Assembly (NCBI GenBank): GCA_018136815.1
Contig: CM030938.1
Span: 1,772,202-1,836,201 of the forward strand
Reading direction: 5' to 3'
Length of the DNA stretch: 64,000 bases
From: Isochrysis galbana
Lineage: Eukaryota; Haptophyta; Isochrysidales; Isochrysidaceae
This document shows, in pieces, positions 33,140 through 42,399 of the stretch (the first letter of the stretch is position 1; every line of letters starts with the position of its first letter). The position numbers were made by a program, and so were the translations under genes. The notes beneath the pieces are model-generated. The model was not told where the DNA came from and did no database searches. It saw only the letters and a program-made list of their open reading frames with translations.

Positions 33140-33960
33140 ATCCTAGCCAACCCCACTATCTAATTGGACACAACTTTTCAGCCCCGGACTCCCGCCATGC
33201 CTGGCGAGCCAGGTGTCCGAGTGGTACCGGGGGGGGGGGGCATTGCCCCCTCCCCTCGATATTTGTCCTCCCCCCAGTGCAAGCACCGACCCTACGCACC
33301 CCAGCACACCCTCTCCTCGAGGCCACGCTGGGGGAAAACCCCTTTCGGGTAAAACAACGCAGGGGGGGGGGGGGGGGCACTCGTGAGTTTAGGGGCCTAG
33401 AGCGCTAATCTCCCTCGCCCGAGCGAGTGGCCGCGGCGAGCCGCGGCCCTTCCCTCCTGGCTCTGGCGCCCCCGTCTTCTCTTACCTAACTAGGTCTGGA
33501 AGACACGTAAACACCGGAGGGGAGAGCTGCCGCTCCCCCCTCCCCTCCCTCTTCCCTTTTCTCCTCTCTTCCCTGCGGCGGGGGCCCATGGCGCGCGCCT
33601 GCGGCCCCTCTTCAGGTCCCCAGGTGGCCTGCAGGGGCTTGGGAGCACAGCTCAGGGGGCAGGTGAGGCTGGGGCATGGCCCTGGCCCCTCCTGCCTCTC
33701 CCTCGCTGGCGCTCCGCTCCCCTGCAAGTCGACTGGAGTTGGCTGGGGGGTCCTGAACAGGGGGGCCCAGGGGGAGGAGGGGCTGGTCAGAGGGATGGGC
33801 TGGCCACGACAGGCCAGGGCGGGCGAATCAGGCGTGCCTATGGGGAGAGGGATGGGTCAGCAGGGCAGTGTGCTCCTGGCAGGCCATCAGGCGTGCCAGG
33901 AGAGCGGGTGGTTCTTCCCCCATGGCAGGGGAGGAGTGGAGAGAGAGGGGGGCTCGTGCC
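33140..33960. other. Non-coding G/C-run-rich region with repeat-like text
   Basis: Text at 33168-33200 (GACACAACTTTTCAGCC..) resembles 12020-12058, suggesting shared old repeat sequence. Poly-G tracts occur at about 33230 and 33363-33378. No gene recognised. Confidence 0.3.
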
Positions 33961-33973
33961 CCGCCATGAGTGA

Positions 33974-34390
33974 ACCAAGTATAAACTTAGTTGACAGCGT
34001 TGATGTAAGTGTGGTGCCGTGTCGTCAGTCCGTCGGACTCTATCCATTCTGTCGTCTGTCGTTCTTCGTTCGTCGCTCTCGTTCTCGTTCCCGTTCTCGT
34101 CCCTCGTTCTCAACACTCCATTAGTACCAAACCTCTCCACTCCCTCAGCCCTCAGCCTTAGCCTATCCACCTCTAATCGCCCAGCCATGTCCGCCCCGTC
34201 CTCGCGCTCGCCCTCGCCCAAGCTCGTCCTCCCTCCTCCCGCCTTCCTCTGCTAAGTAAGGAGGTGGGAGGTGGTCCAGCCCGCGATTCCATCACTCTCC
34301 GCCGTTCCCGCCGCGCCTACCGCCGATCGTTTCCCTTGCCCGTCTCCTCGCATGTCGAGCCGGTGGTCATTCTCGATCCGTCACATGAGC
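33974..34390 (+). repeat. Gypsy leader/LTR-related repeat fragment (fossil)
   Basis: Same repeat as 9004-9470 in the opposite orientation: palindrome (33975-33992), CTCTCGTTCTCG leader, then a short frame MSAPSSRSPSPKL. Similarity stops at about 34390, where the minus-strand HTH gene fragment begins. Broken and old. Confidence 0.5.
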
Positions 34391-35442
34391 ATCCAGGGGT
34401 CGCCGGAGGGCCGGAGGGCACCACTTATGAGTGTTCATGTGGGAGGGAACGCTGCCCTCAGACGTTGTACACGTGGTCCAGCCATCGGACCGCAGCCGCC
34501 GGCGAAACGATCGAAAATAGCGCTGGAGCACCGGCTTCGTCTCCTCCCACGTAGTGTTCTTGGCGTTTGTCTTTTTCCTCCTGCAAATCCGCCAACGCCG
34601 AGCGAAGCGACGCAGCCACCCCGGCCCAGCTAGGAACGCTTCGCCTTGTCGGAAAGCTCCAGCGTATTTTGTGCGCATTAGGTGGCGGGCCATGTGCACA
34701 ATCCATCGCGCGGATGTCTTGCGCGCGTGTGTGCGGCGCTCTTTGAACAACTTGTACAACTCCTTCTCCATGTCAGCGAAACGACCCATGCGCCTCGACG
34801 CCTTGTCGATGCGGAGCAAAGAAGCTGCGTGCTTTTTTGACGCCGCCACATATATCTTGCGCCGCTCCGCATCTCTGGCCCACTTGCACACCGTCGTGTA
34901 TGGGGCCCCACGCGCACGCGGGTGCGAGTTGAAGGCGCTCAGCTTGTTGGTGCACGCGGGGTCCTGCGCTATGGCATCGAACAAGTCCAGCAGTCGCAGC
35001 TTCTCCTTCAGTTTGTATTGATGCCTGTGCCGGGAGCCACGTCTGCCCTCACCTTCATCTCCATTCGCATCGAAAGTCATGCGCCGAAAGCACTCTCGTT
35101 GCCTGCGCCTCCGAGCCTCAATGGCCGCCGCCTCATCCGCCTCTCTCTCAGCGTGCATGACCGCCGCGGACTTGCCGTCTACGAGAATGGTGAGGACGAC
35201 TCTGCCGCCGTCGTCCACGCGCAACGGAGCGACGGAGATTGCGACCGGGGGGCGGGGCTTCGCCTTCGCCTTCGCGGCCTCCGGGAAAGGAAAATGCAGC
35301 TCGCAAGGGGCCGTCTCCACTTCCCCACCCGAACCGTTGGCTGCGTGCTTGTGCTTGTGCAGACAATGCAAGCGCAGGCTCATCGCTTTGGGGAATGTGC
35401 GGCCGCAGACCTTGCACCCAAACAACGGCGCAGGAGCTAGAA
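34391..35442 (-). pseudogene. C2H2 / CENP-B-type HTH protein (pogo/Tigger-like), left half, interrupted by the gypsy insertion
   Basis: The minus-strand frame continues from the insertion point (TAGAA at 35438-35442). It shows a C2H2 finger (CKVCGRTFPKAMSLRLHCLHKH), a basic region, a Psq-like helix-turn-helix (KEKLRLLDLFDAIAQ..YTTVCKWARD) and a CENP-B-like HTH (AFRQGEAFLAGPGWLRRFARRW). This order is typical of the DNA-binding front of pogo/Tigger/Tc5-like transposases or domesticated derivatives. The DDE catalytic region is absent because the frame runs into the repeat fragment at about 34390. Its N-terminal continuation lies on the other side of the gypsy element at 55863-56368. In the uninterrupted locus the frame would read straight through the TAGAA site. 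Confidence 0.65.
35438..35442. repeat. Target-site duplication of the gypsy element, left copy
   Basis: TAGAA directly before the TG of the left LTR, repeated at 55858-55862. Five bases is usual for Ty3/gypsy integrases. Confidence 0.88.
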
Positions 35443-36300
35443 TGTCGCATTCGCGAATCGACACTCGTTAGGCTTCGCTCTTCTCTTCGTCGTTCGGTAT
35501 CTATCGTTATAATTCTCTGCTTTCTCGCGTTCTCGGTCAAAAGCTTCGCTTGGATGCATGGGATCGGGGGTTGTGGAGCGCTCTCTCTCTTTCTCTCGAA
35601 AGAGAAGGGAAGTTTCCCCACCTCTCTTCCTCCCAGGCGCCTCGCAGATAGGTTTAATTTGCTATCTCCCCTGCGGTTCTTTATCTGCTTCTGGGGGCAA
35701 TCAGGTTTAATTTGCGACCTCTTCGCATCTCCCCCTTAGGCACATCGCACTCCTTTCGTCTTATTTGGTAGGTCTCTTGTCTCTTGGAATCCTGCGTAGC
35801 AAGATTGCCCCTCGTTTCCGTTATGGTGCGATTCCCGTTCCAGACAAGATCGTCGACAGATCGCCCTTTGATCGTCGTCCGTCGTTGTCTGATCGGAGTG
35901 TTTGGGTTTGATTTCAGTCGAGTTATGTGAGAAAGTCGTGGGGCGAGAGTCGGGGTGTTTTCCTGGGTGTCTTTGTCCGTCGGCCTGTCGTCAGTCGTCA
36001 TCCGTCGTCGCTCTCGCTCTCGTCGCTCTCGCTCTCGTAACACTCAGACCTTACAATCCCTCCTCACCTCGCCAGCCCCTGCCACCACAGCCCTCCTCAC
36101 ACTCACCCTCGCCTTTCGCCGCTCGTTCCATGTCGCTTTCGCCGCCGTCCTCGCCCTCGCTCAAGCCCGCCTGCCCGCCTTCCTCTGCTGACGGGCTTCA
36201 GCCCGTCAGCACCTCTGAAGTCGTCTCCTCCGCCGCGCCTGCCGCCGGCATGCATCCTTCCTCATTGCCCTCAGGCCCTATGGGCCAGCCCAATTCGTCA
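35443..36300 (+). repeat. Left LTR of the gypsy element (858 bp)
   Basis: Begins TGTCGCATTCGCGAATCGAC and ends CCCAATTCGTCA (TG...CA). Matches 55000-55857 over its full length. Inside it AGGTTTAATTTGC is repeated (about 35650 and 35703), followed by CTCTCG repeats. A long frame of the gag side is already open in its last 400 bases. No TGG-starting tRNA primer site is evident just downstream. Confidence 0.92.
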
Positions 36301-39054
36301 GGTGTAGAATCCTATCCGGTGCGTCCCGCGCTGGACGTCTCAATGGGGGTCACCCCCACCTCTGCAGAGTCGGGCATCATGCCTGCCCTGCCCCCTTTCT
36401 CCTCTCCGGACGGTCATCCACCACCACCTTCACAGGGGGAGGTGATGCCCTCCCTTCCCTCGCCTCCTGATCTCTCTGCGGTCCCCCCACCATCATCTCC
36501 GCCATCGCCGCCGGAGCCCATGGAGGACAGGTCCAAGCCCGAGTCTTTCCAGGGTGAGGATAATCCTCTGGAAGGATTCCTCCCCTCTTCTCGCGTATGT
36601 CTCGAGGCACCGCCACCATTACCATCGGACTCGGAGGCCGCCTACGAGCCCTACCATCCATCGCTCGAACGCCTCTCGGTCGCCTCGGTCGCCCCAAGTC
36701 AGCCGTCTCGTTGTGGAGAGGCCCCGGGCCTGCTGCCCGACTCCCTTCTTCATCTCTCTCCTTCTCCACCGTCTGCTACGGCTCCGCCGCCAACTTCGTC
36801 GGCTTCACCGGGGCTCAACCCCGTCGAGCTGCGTTACATTGAGCTCATGCAGGCCATGGCCGCCCAATTCTCACAGCAGCTCGCCGCAGTCACCAACGCG
36901 ATTGAACGGGGCCGACTCCCTCCTACACCAGTCCAGGCAGCCAGCCCGCCTCCACCTCCATCCGAAGATGGCGGCGAAACTGTTTTGCCTCCTCCACCGC
37001 CGCTCCCTCGCTCCTCACCGAAATCTAAAAAGGCTCATAAAAACAAGAAGAAGACCCGCCGCCGCCGCCGCTATAGCTCCCCATCTTCATCGTCCTCCCA
37101 GTCCTCATCTCCGGTCTCCAGCCCGCGTTCGTCCAACTACTCGTCGACCAGCGATTCGGATTCCGACGGATCATCCGAATCTACGGACTCGCGCCGCAAG
37201 CCTCGCCGCGCCAAGGGTAGCCACTATGCTACCTCAGGCAAAGGTTATCATACTAAGGAGGGACGGCCGTCTATGATGGTCCCCGAAGGTTTAAATTCTA
37301 ACTCTCGCCGATCTCTCCGCCCCCACGCTTCTAAGTCCAAGTCAGGCCAGCACAGTAACCGGGAGAGTCGACGTCACGCTAAGCGCCACGCCGCTCCTCC
37401 CGCGGACCCAGCCCTGTCTGATGAGCCGGACATTCTTGAACAATGGCTACGGCACTATGGGCGCCACGGCAAGGCCTACTCCGACTCCGCTAGTGCCCCA
37501 CTCGAATACCAGGTGATGGCGGCTCGGGAGGTCCCCTCGGGTGAGTCCTGGCACGCTCGCATCATTTACACAACTCGCACCCTTACGAAATGGGTACGCG
37601 CTCGTACGTTCGTCCGCACTAAGGGCGGCACTCGCGATGCTAAGTCTAGTCTTGAGAGCCTCCAGTCGCTGCGCTTCCCCGCCGACCTTCGCTCTACCGA
37701 CCCGAACAAGGCGGCTGCTTCCTGGGATGGATTCCGCATGCAACTGATCCGCGCACTCGAGGGCTCGCTCACCTCGGGCGTGGACTGGCAGGACGCTCTC
37801 AATGGCCTCCTCCTTGCCGCTCGCGATCCAAAGAAAGGCCACCCTCGCATCATGGCCTATGTCCTCGATGCGGTTAGGGACTCGGTCCTTTGCGCTAACC
37901 CGTGCTTGCATGCCGACGTGCTGATCGCTAAGTGCGACCAGTCATTCGCTGCTGGCGCGAAAGGTTTCGCCAAAGAGACTGCGTCAGCGGAGTGGGACCG
38001 GTGCACCACTCGCTCGGAAGGCGAGGACTTGGTGACCCTTGCCACTCGGGTGACTGACGCCTTTGTTCGCAAGATGAACGACCCGACGGTGACGGCAGCC
38101 AACGTCTTCAAGTTTCCAGCCTTCACGCACGAAATCAACGAGCGATTCGACGCCTGCGTCAAGGCCGACGAGAGCGACCGCGCACGGGGAGCGGAGAATT
38201 CGTTCGAGTTCCTCAAGGCGTGGAAGCGAGGCATAGAGGCAGTCGCCGCAGGAGACGCGCCGCATCACTCGTTGTCCTGCATCTCGATTGCGCGCATGGT
38301 GCTAGCTCCAGCAGAGCAGGCGCGTGCGGAGGCTTCGCGGAGCAGCAAGCAGGTGGATGGTCCGCTCACGATCGCCCACATCGACGATGTCGTCCGGATG
38401 GTTAAGGACCGCCTGGGTTCCTCGAAGCCGGCTCCGGACAAAAGCGACAAACCCTCGGCCGCTACCTCAGGAAGCGGCCGCGGCTCCGATGCTCGAAATC
38501 ATCGCAATGGAGATCGGCCCCACCAGGGACGCACCGACCACACCAGGGAGCCGCCTCCTAAGTTGGAGGGTGGACTCCCACCCCTCGACGCACCGCCATC
38601 GCAGAAGAGCCGCCGCTGCGCGCCGCCTGCGGACAACCTCGGCCATCCCGAGGGCGCCAAATGGGATTTGGAATCTTGGCGTAACGCCAAGGTTGACTTC
38701 GACCCGATGTCACGCTATTGTGGGCACGCTGATTTGGCTGCATCATTCGCTAGGGCCCGTCCGACCGACGCGTCCATGAAGGTGCCTCGCACGCAGCGCC
38801 CGACGTCTGAGGGCGGTGTATGGACCACAGCCACCGGCTGTGCCTATTGTGCCTTCCGCCCCGCTCCTCCCGATCACGATACGGCTCGCCCCGACCACCC
38901 CGACAATTGGCGATATGGGACGGGCGATGGCGCCCATTCGCCGTACTACTGTCAGCCGTTCATCCGCTTCCTTTGCGAGGGCGAGCCGGAGATCCCCGAC
39001 GCCCACCGCGCCTACCTTCGTCGTCTCGTCGTCCTCGGCCGCAACCGCCGTTAG
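36301..39054 (+). CDS. Gag-like polyprotein of the gypsy element (fossil element part)
   Basis: The open frame extends from within the LTR to 39054. The N-terminal third is Pro/Ser-rich, followed by an Arg/Ser-rich stretch. The central part (about 37400-38400) is helical and capsid-like (DILEQWLRHYGRHGKAY, WDGFRMQLIRALEGSL, EFLKAWKRGIEAVA). The end has Cys/His-rich text (GCAYCAF...) that is not a canonical zinc knuckle. The gag assignment rests on position before protease/pol and on composition. In the second copy only the part after the gap (46099 on) is present. Confidence 0.7.
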   Translation, partial: GVESYPVRPALDVSMGVTPTSAESGIMPALPPFSSPDGHPPPPSQGEVMPSLPSPPDLSAVPPPSSPPSPPEPMEDRSKPESFQGEDNPLEGFLPSSRVCLEAPPPLPSDSEAAYEPYHPSLERLSVASVAPSQPSRCGEAPGLLPDSLLHLSPSPPSATAPPPTSSASPGLNPVELRYIELMQAMAAQFSQQLAAVTNAIERGRLPPTPVQAASPPPPPSEDGGETVLPPPPPLPRSSPKSKKAHKNKKKTRRRRRYSSPSSSSSQSSSPVSSPRSSNYSSTSDSDSDGSSESTDSRRKPRRAKGSHYATSGKGYHTKEGRPSMMVPEGLNSNSRRSLRPHASKSKSGQHSNRESRRHAKRHAAPPADPALSDEPDILEQWLRHYGRHGKAYSDSASAPLEYQVMAAREVPSGESWHARIIYTTRTLTKWVRARTFVRTKGGTRDAKSSLESLQSLRFPADLRSTDPNKAAASWDGFRMQLIRALEGSLTSGVDWQDALNGLLLAARDPKKGHPRIMAYVLDAVRDSVLCANPCLHADVLIAKCDQSFAAGAKGFAKETASAEWDRCTTRSEGEDLVTLATRVTDAFVRKMNDPTVTAANVFKFPAFTHEINERFDACVKADESDRARGAENSFEFLKAWKRGIEAVAAGDAPHHSLSCISIARMVLAPAEQARAEASRSSKQVDGPLTIAHIDDVVRMVKDRLGSSKPAPDKSDKPSAATSGSGRGSDARNHRNGDRPHQGRTDHTREPPPKLEGGLPPLDAPPSQKSRRCAPPADNLGHPEGAKWDLESWRNAKVDFDPMSRYCGHADLAASFARARPTDASMKVPRTQRPTSEGGVWTTATGCAYCAFRPAPPDHDTARPDHPDNWRYGTGDGAHSPYYCQPFIRFLCEGEPEIPDAHRAYLRRLVVLGRNRR

Positions 39055-39237
39055 GGAATAGGCGAGGCCGCCGCCATATGCTTCGTTGACTTCTCAATTC
39101 CTCGGCGGCCTGGACCGCCACCCCTCTCGCCTCTCGATACTTCTGTCATTCCCTTTCGCGTTTCATTTCGTACCTCTAACGTTTCGCCTCTCCGATCTAC
39201 GAGCTCGCCGTCCCTCGGACGGCTGAGCAAATCCTTC

Positions 39238-41142
39238 TTGTTGTCTTTGCAACCTGGGGATGCTACCCTAGGTTGCGATGCCGTCGTTCCCGAAGTTCGC
39301 GTTTTCGTTTCAGTCGTTCAATCGATCCGGAGTCACCCCCATCTGCTCATGTGCGGTGGGGACGATTCGACTCCGGGAGTCCCGTTCTCTCTCGCCGTTC
39401 GTTCGCTACCTCCTTCGTCGCTCTCGTCGTCCTCAAATCATTCGTTCAATGCTCTCGATTACGAGCGCTCAACGCTAGTTCTTGCCTTGAGCCCCGTCGC
39501 TGCCGATCCGTCTGCTGTCGCCAGTCAAATCCTGGATGGACTGGCCGATTTGTTCCCTCGAAACTCGCCGTTAAGCTGCCTTGGCCGTGCCAGCGAGGTT
39601 AGCCCCTCCGGATGGACGGTGGCCTATACCCTTGCTGTTCGTCGCTGGCTCGCGCCGCCTACGATGGTTGCGCCAACCCGATTGGGTTGGCGACCGATAC
39701 CGACTAGCTCGTCTGATGAATCGTTCGCTGACGGAGGGGTATTCGCCGATATGCCCTCCGTCGTACAACGCGCATTCCGTCGATTGTTCCGTTCTCAGCC
39801 TGCTCTATTCTCGTCCGACTCACTTCCGGCTGCCGCGTCCCGTTCTCTTCGGATGGCTCGCACATTAGCCGCTTCGTCTCCGTCGATTCCGGTCACACGC
39901 AGTCCCGTTTCCGTTTCCGCTGTCGTTCCGCTTTGCCAGCTTTCAGTGCGCCTGACTTTGATTCCGGCCGCTGAGGATTTGCTCGTTCATCTCTCGCGCA
40001 CTCGTCCTTCCTTGAAGGAGGGAGAGGCCCTCTCGTACGTTCTCGATCTTGCTTTTCAACGCGCCGCCGCCCACGGTGCCGCTCACGTAACGCCGAAAGA
40101 TATCGCCGAGGCGGCACAGCTCGTTCTTCGGCCTAGCCAACCAGCTGAGTCTCCGGCTCAGGTACTGCCCGTCCACTTCGACGACATTTGTGCCACGCTC
40201 GGCGACATTAGGCGTGACGTCGAGGCCGCGCAGACCGACGGCATCTCGCCCCCTTGCGTCTTGGTTATCGGCGAGACGAGTGGAGTAGTCTCGTCCATGT
40301 TTCTGCTTGCTGGCGCGGATGTGGCGACGTGCGATCTGTTCCCGTCTGAAGTCGATTACGTTCCGCACTTCGACGGGGATGCCGATCTCGTCCAAGACCT
40401 TGGTTGGGACTTGATTATCGCGCACCCGCCGTGCACCTATCTCTCGAACGCTGGCTTGAGATGGATCCACTCCAACCCGCAGCGTATGTCCGATACGATC
40501 TCTGCCGCGGCTCAATTTCGTCGTCGCTTGAACGCCAGGGCTCCGTTTCTGGCGGTGGAGAATCCGAAAATGCACCACTACGCCAAATCGCTACTCGGAG
40601 GTCTGGAAGCTACGCAATACGTCCATCCATGGCAACATGGAACGGGCCACACTAAGGCTACGGGGCTCTACCTTTCGCCTAGCCTCCCACCGCTCGTGCC
40701 GACTTGCATTGTTCCTGGTCGCGAGCACGCTATGGCGAACCTGCCCATGTCCCCTCATCGCGGCTCGATGCGCAGCCGCACTTACGTGGGCATAGCTGGT
40801 GCGATGGCAATGCAATGGATGCCCGTCGTTCTGGACTACTGCCGCCGTACTCCGAATCGTCCGGCCGCATCCGCCGCCTCTCTTCTATCTCAGGCTCGTG
40901 ACCTGCAATCGAGCCAATTGGCGGCTCACGCTCGTTCCAGTTCCGAATCATCGAATGTTTCGAGTGTCGCCGCGATTGATATGGAGTGGCGGCCGTGGCT
41001 AGGGTCGCCCCGCTCGCCGTTGTTACCCGTCCGTCCCGCTCGGATGATTCGCAAGGTCCGCAACCGCTGGCGTGTATGGACGGCGGTACGCGGGACGCAA
41101 GGCTCGATATCGTATGCCTGGTTGCCGTTGTCTCCGTCGTAA
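39238..41142 (+). CDS. Accessory frame with phage-type DNA cytosine methyltransferase-like domain, inside the gypsy element
   Basis: A 634-codon open frame between gag and protease. The first 335 residues have no recognised domain. From about 40250 to 40860 (residues about 337-540) it shows a Rossmann-like start (VLVIGETSGVVSSMFLLAGA), an acidic strand end (TCDLFPSE), the motif HPPCTYLSNAGLRW (PPC at 40426-40434), a VENPKMHHYA block (ENP at 40558-40566) and WQHGTGHTKATGLYL..LPPLVPT. These match the layout of phage and bacterial proteins annotated as DNA cytosine methyltransferases, with the PC dipeptide as the expected catalytic motif and ENP in the place of ENV. Activity is inferred, not shown. 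The second copy (about 47903-48500) is broken. Confidence 0.72.
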   Translation: MLSLQPGDATLGCDAVVPEVRVFVSVVQSIRSHPHLLMCGGDDSTPGVPFSLAVRSLPPSSLSSSSNHSFNALDYERSTLVLALSPVAADPSAVASQILDGLADLFPRNSPLSCLGRASEVSPSGWTVAYTLAVRRWLAPPTMVAPTRLGWRPIPTSSSDESFADGGVFADMPSVVQRAFRRLFRSQPALFSSDSLPAAASRSLRMARTLAASSPSIPVTRSPVSVSAVVPLCQLSVRLTLIPAAEDLLVHLSRTRPSLKEGEALSYVLDLAFQRAAAHGAAHVTPKDIAEAAQLVLRPSQPAESPAQVLPVHFDDICATLGDIRRDVEAAQTDGISPPCVLVIGETSGVVSSMFLLAGADVATCDLFPSEVDYVPHFDGDADLVQDLGWDLIIAHPPCTYLSNAGLRWIHSNPQRMSDTISAAAQFRRRLNARAPFLAVENPKMHHYAKSLLGGLEATQYVHPWQHGTGHTKATGLYLSPSLPPLVPTCIVPGREHAMANLPMSPHRGSMRSRTYVGIAGAMAMQWMPVVLDYCRRTPNRPAASAASLLSQARDLQSSQLAAHARSSSESSNVSSVAAIDMEWRPWLGSPRSPLLPVRPARMIRKVRNRWRVWTAVRGTQGSISYAWLPLSPS

Positions 41143-41184
41143 GCGTCGGCTCTCGATGCGGAAGTCAGCCTTCACTCGTCTGCG

Positions 41185-42030
41185 GTGGAGGAGGAGCCGT
41201 TGCCGATCCTTGCTCCCCCTCCCTCTCCCTCGTCCTCGTCGCCGTTCGTGCCGATGCCTCCTCTCTTGGAGACGTGCGCCTCCGTTTCGTTTCCGGACAC
41301 GTTCACGCCGGAGGGCTGGCATGCCGCCTTGCGCCTAACCTGGTCCGGCCAGGAACGCCTCGCTCTACTTCCGACACCGCCATCTCGCCTAGGCGTGGGT
41401 GCCTTGCCAGACCTGCATCCGCCGCTGCCTCCGCTCGACCGCCCCGCTCGCCGCTCAGTTGCTGAGGTCATCGCCGACCATAAGCAGCGGCACGCCGCCT
41501 TCGTTCCCTCGGGCTTCACGCCTGCTCTCAGCCTTCCTGCTGTTGTCGCTTCTGTGACCAGGGAGGTACCGGCGAGGCTTGTCTCCGACACGCCGCCGAG
41601 CCTCTACCCCCGTCACTGCCTATATGTTCGCGATCTTATCGTTTGCCGTCAATCCGCTACGGGCCCTACTCGTTATATCGTCGATTCCGCTCTCGCCGTC
41701 AACAAGACTCTAGCCGACACGGGAGCCGGCCCTCGGTTGTGACCACCGAGTTGTTGGCTGCATTGCCCCGCGACGCTTGCGTCTTGATCGAACACGCTTC
41801 GGACCGACCTGCCGTTGTCGGACCGGATGGTAACCCCCTTCGAACTCGCGGCTACGCTACGTTGGTTTTCTCCCTCTCCGGCGTCGAATTTCGGCACCGC
41901 TTTCTCGTCGTCGAAGGCGCGCCTATGCTTCTCCTGGGAAACGATTTCCTGGAAGCATACGCCGCCTGTATCGAACTGTCGCCTGATGCGAAACGTGATG
42001 GCCGCTTGACCCTTGTGGTCAACAATCGTC
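41185..42030 (+). CDS. Protease region of the gypsy element (first copy, fossil)
   Basis: A retropepsin-type active-site text (ADTGAGP) followed by the matching later strand (FLVVEGAPMLLLGNDFLEAY). It lies between the methyltransferase-like frame and pol, as expected. It is broken in this copy. The second copy covers about 48889-50045. Confidence 0.65.
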
Positions 42031-42399
42031 GCGTTCCATCCCTCGTATCTACTCGCCCTCGTATCTCTTCGGCACCGCTAGTCGCTATGATCTCCGCCGA
42101 CTCGCCTCAGGCGGATGACTCGCCGCTCGTCCCCATCGCGGACGATCTCTCATCCTGCCAGGCTCACGGCGAGTCGCCGCCGGCGATGCCGTCTTCGATT
42201 CCATTGCCGCCCTCGATCCCGAGCTCGAGCCGCCCCCTCGTTTCGACTTCACTCGCAGTCCTCCTTCGTCTCCTTCTCCCTCGTTCGCCGCTGTCGATGT
42301 CGAGCCGCTTTTCGCAAAGGGATCCCCGTCGGCTGCCTCGTTGAGCAGCCCATCACCATCCCCGCGCGATCGAAGGGGACGTTCTCTGTTCGCCTACCT

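Noticed and set aside
34271-35440. Plus-strand frames at 34271-34633, 34554-35021 and 34922-35440
   Set aside because: Antisense to the C2H2/HTH gene half, which has recognisable fingers and helices.
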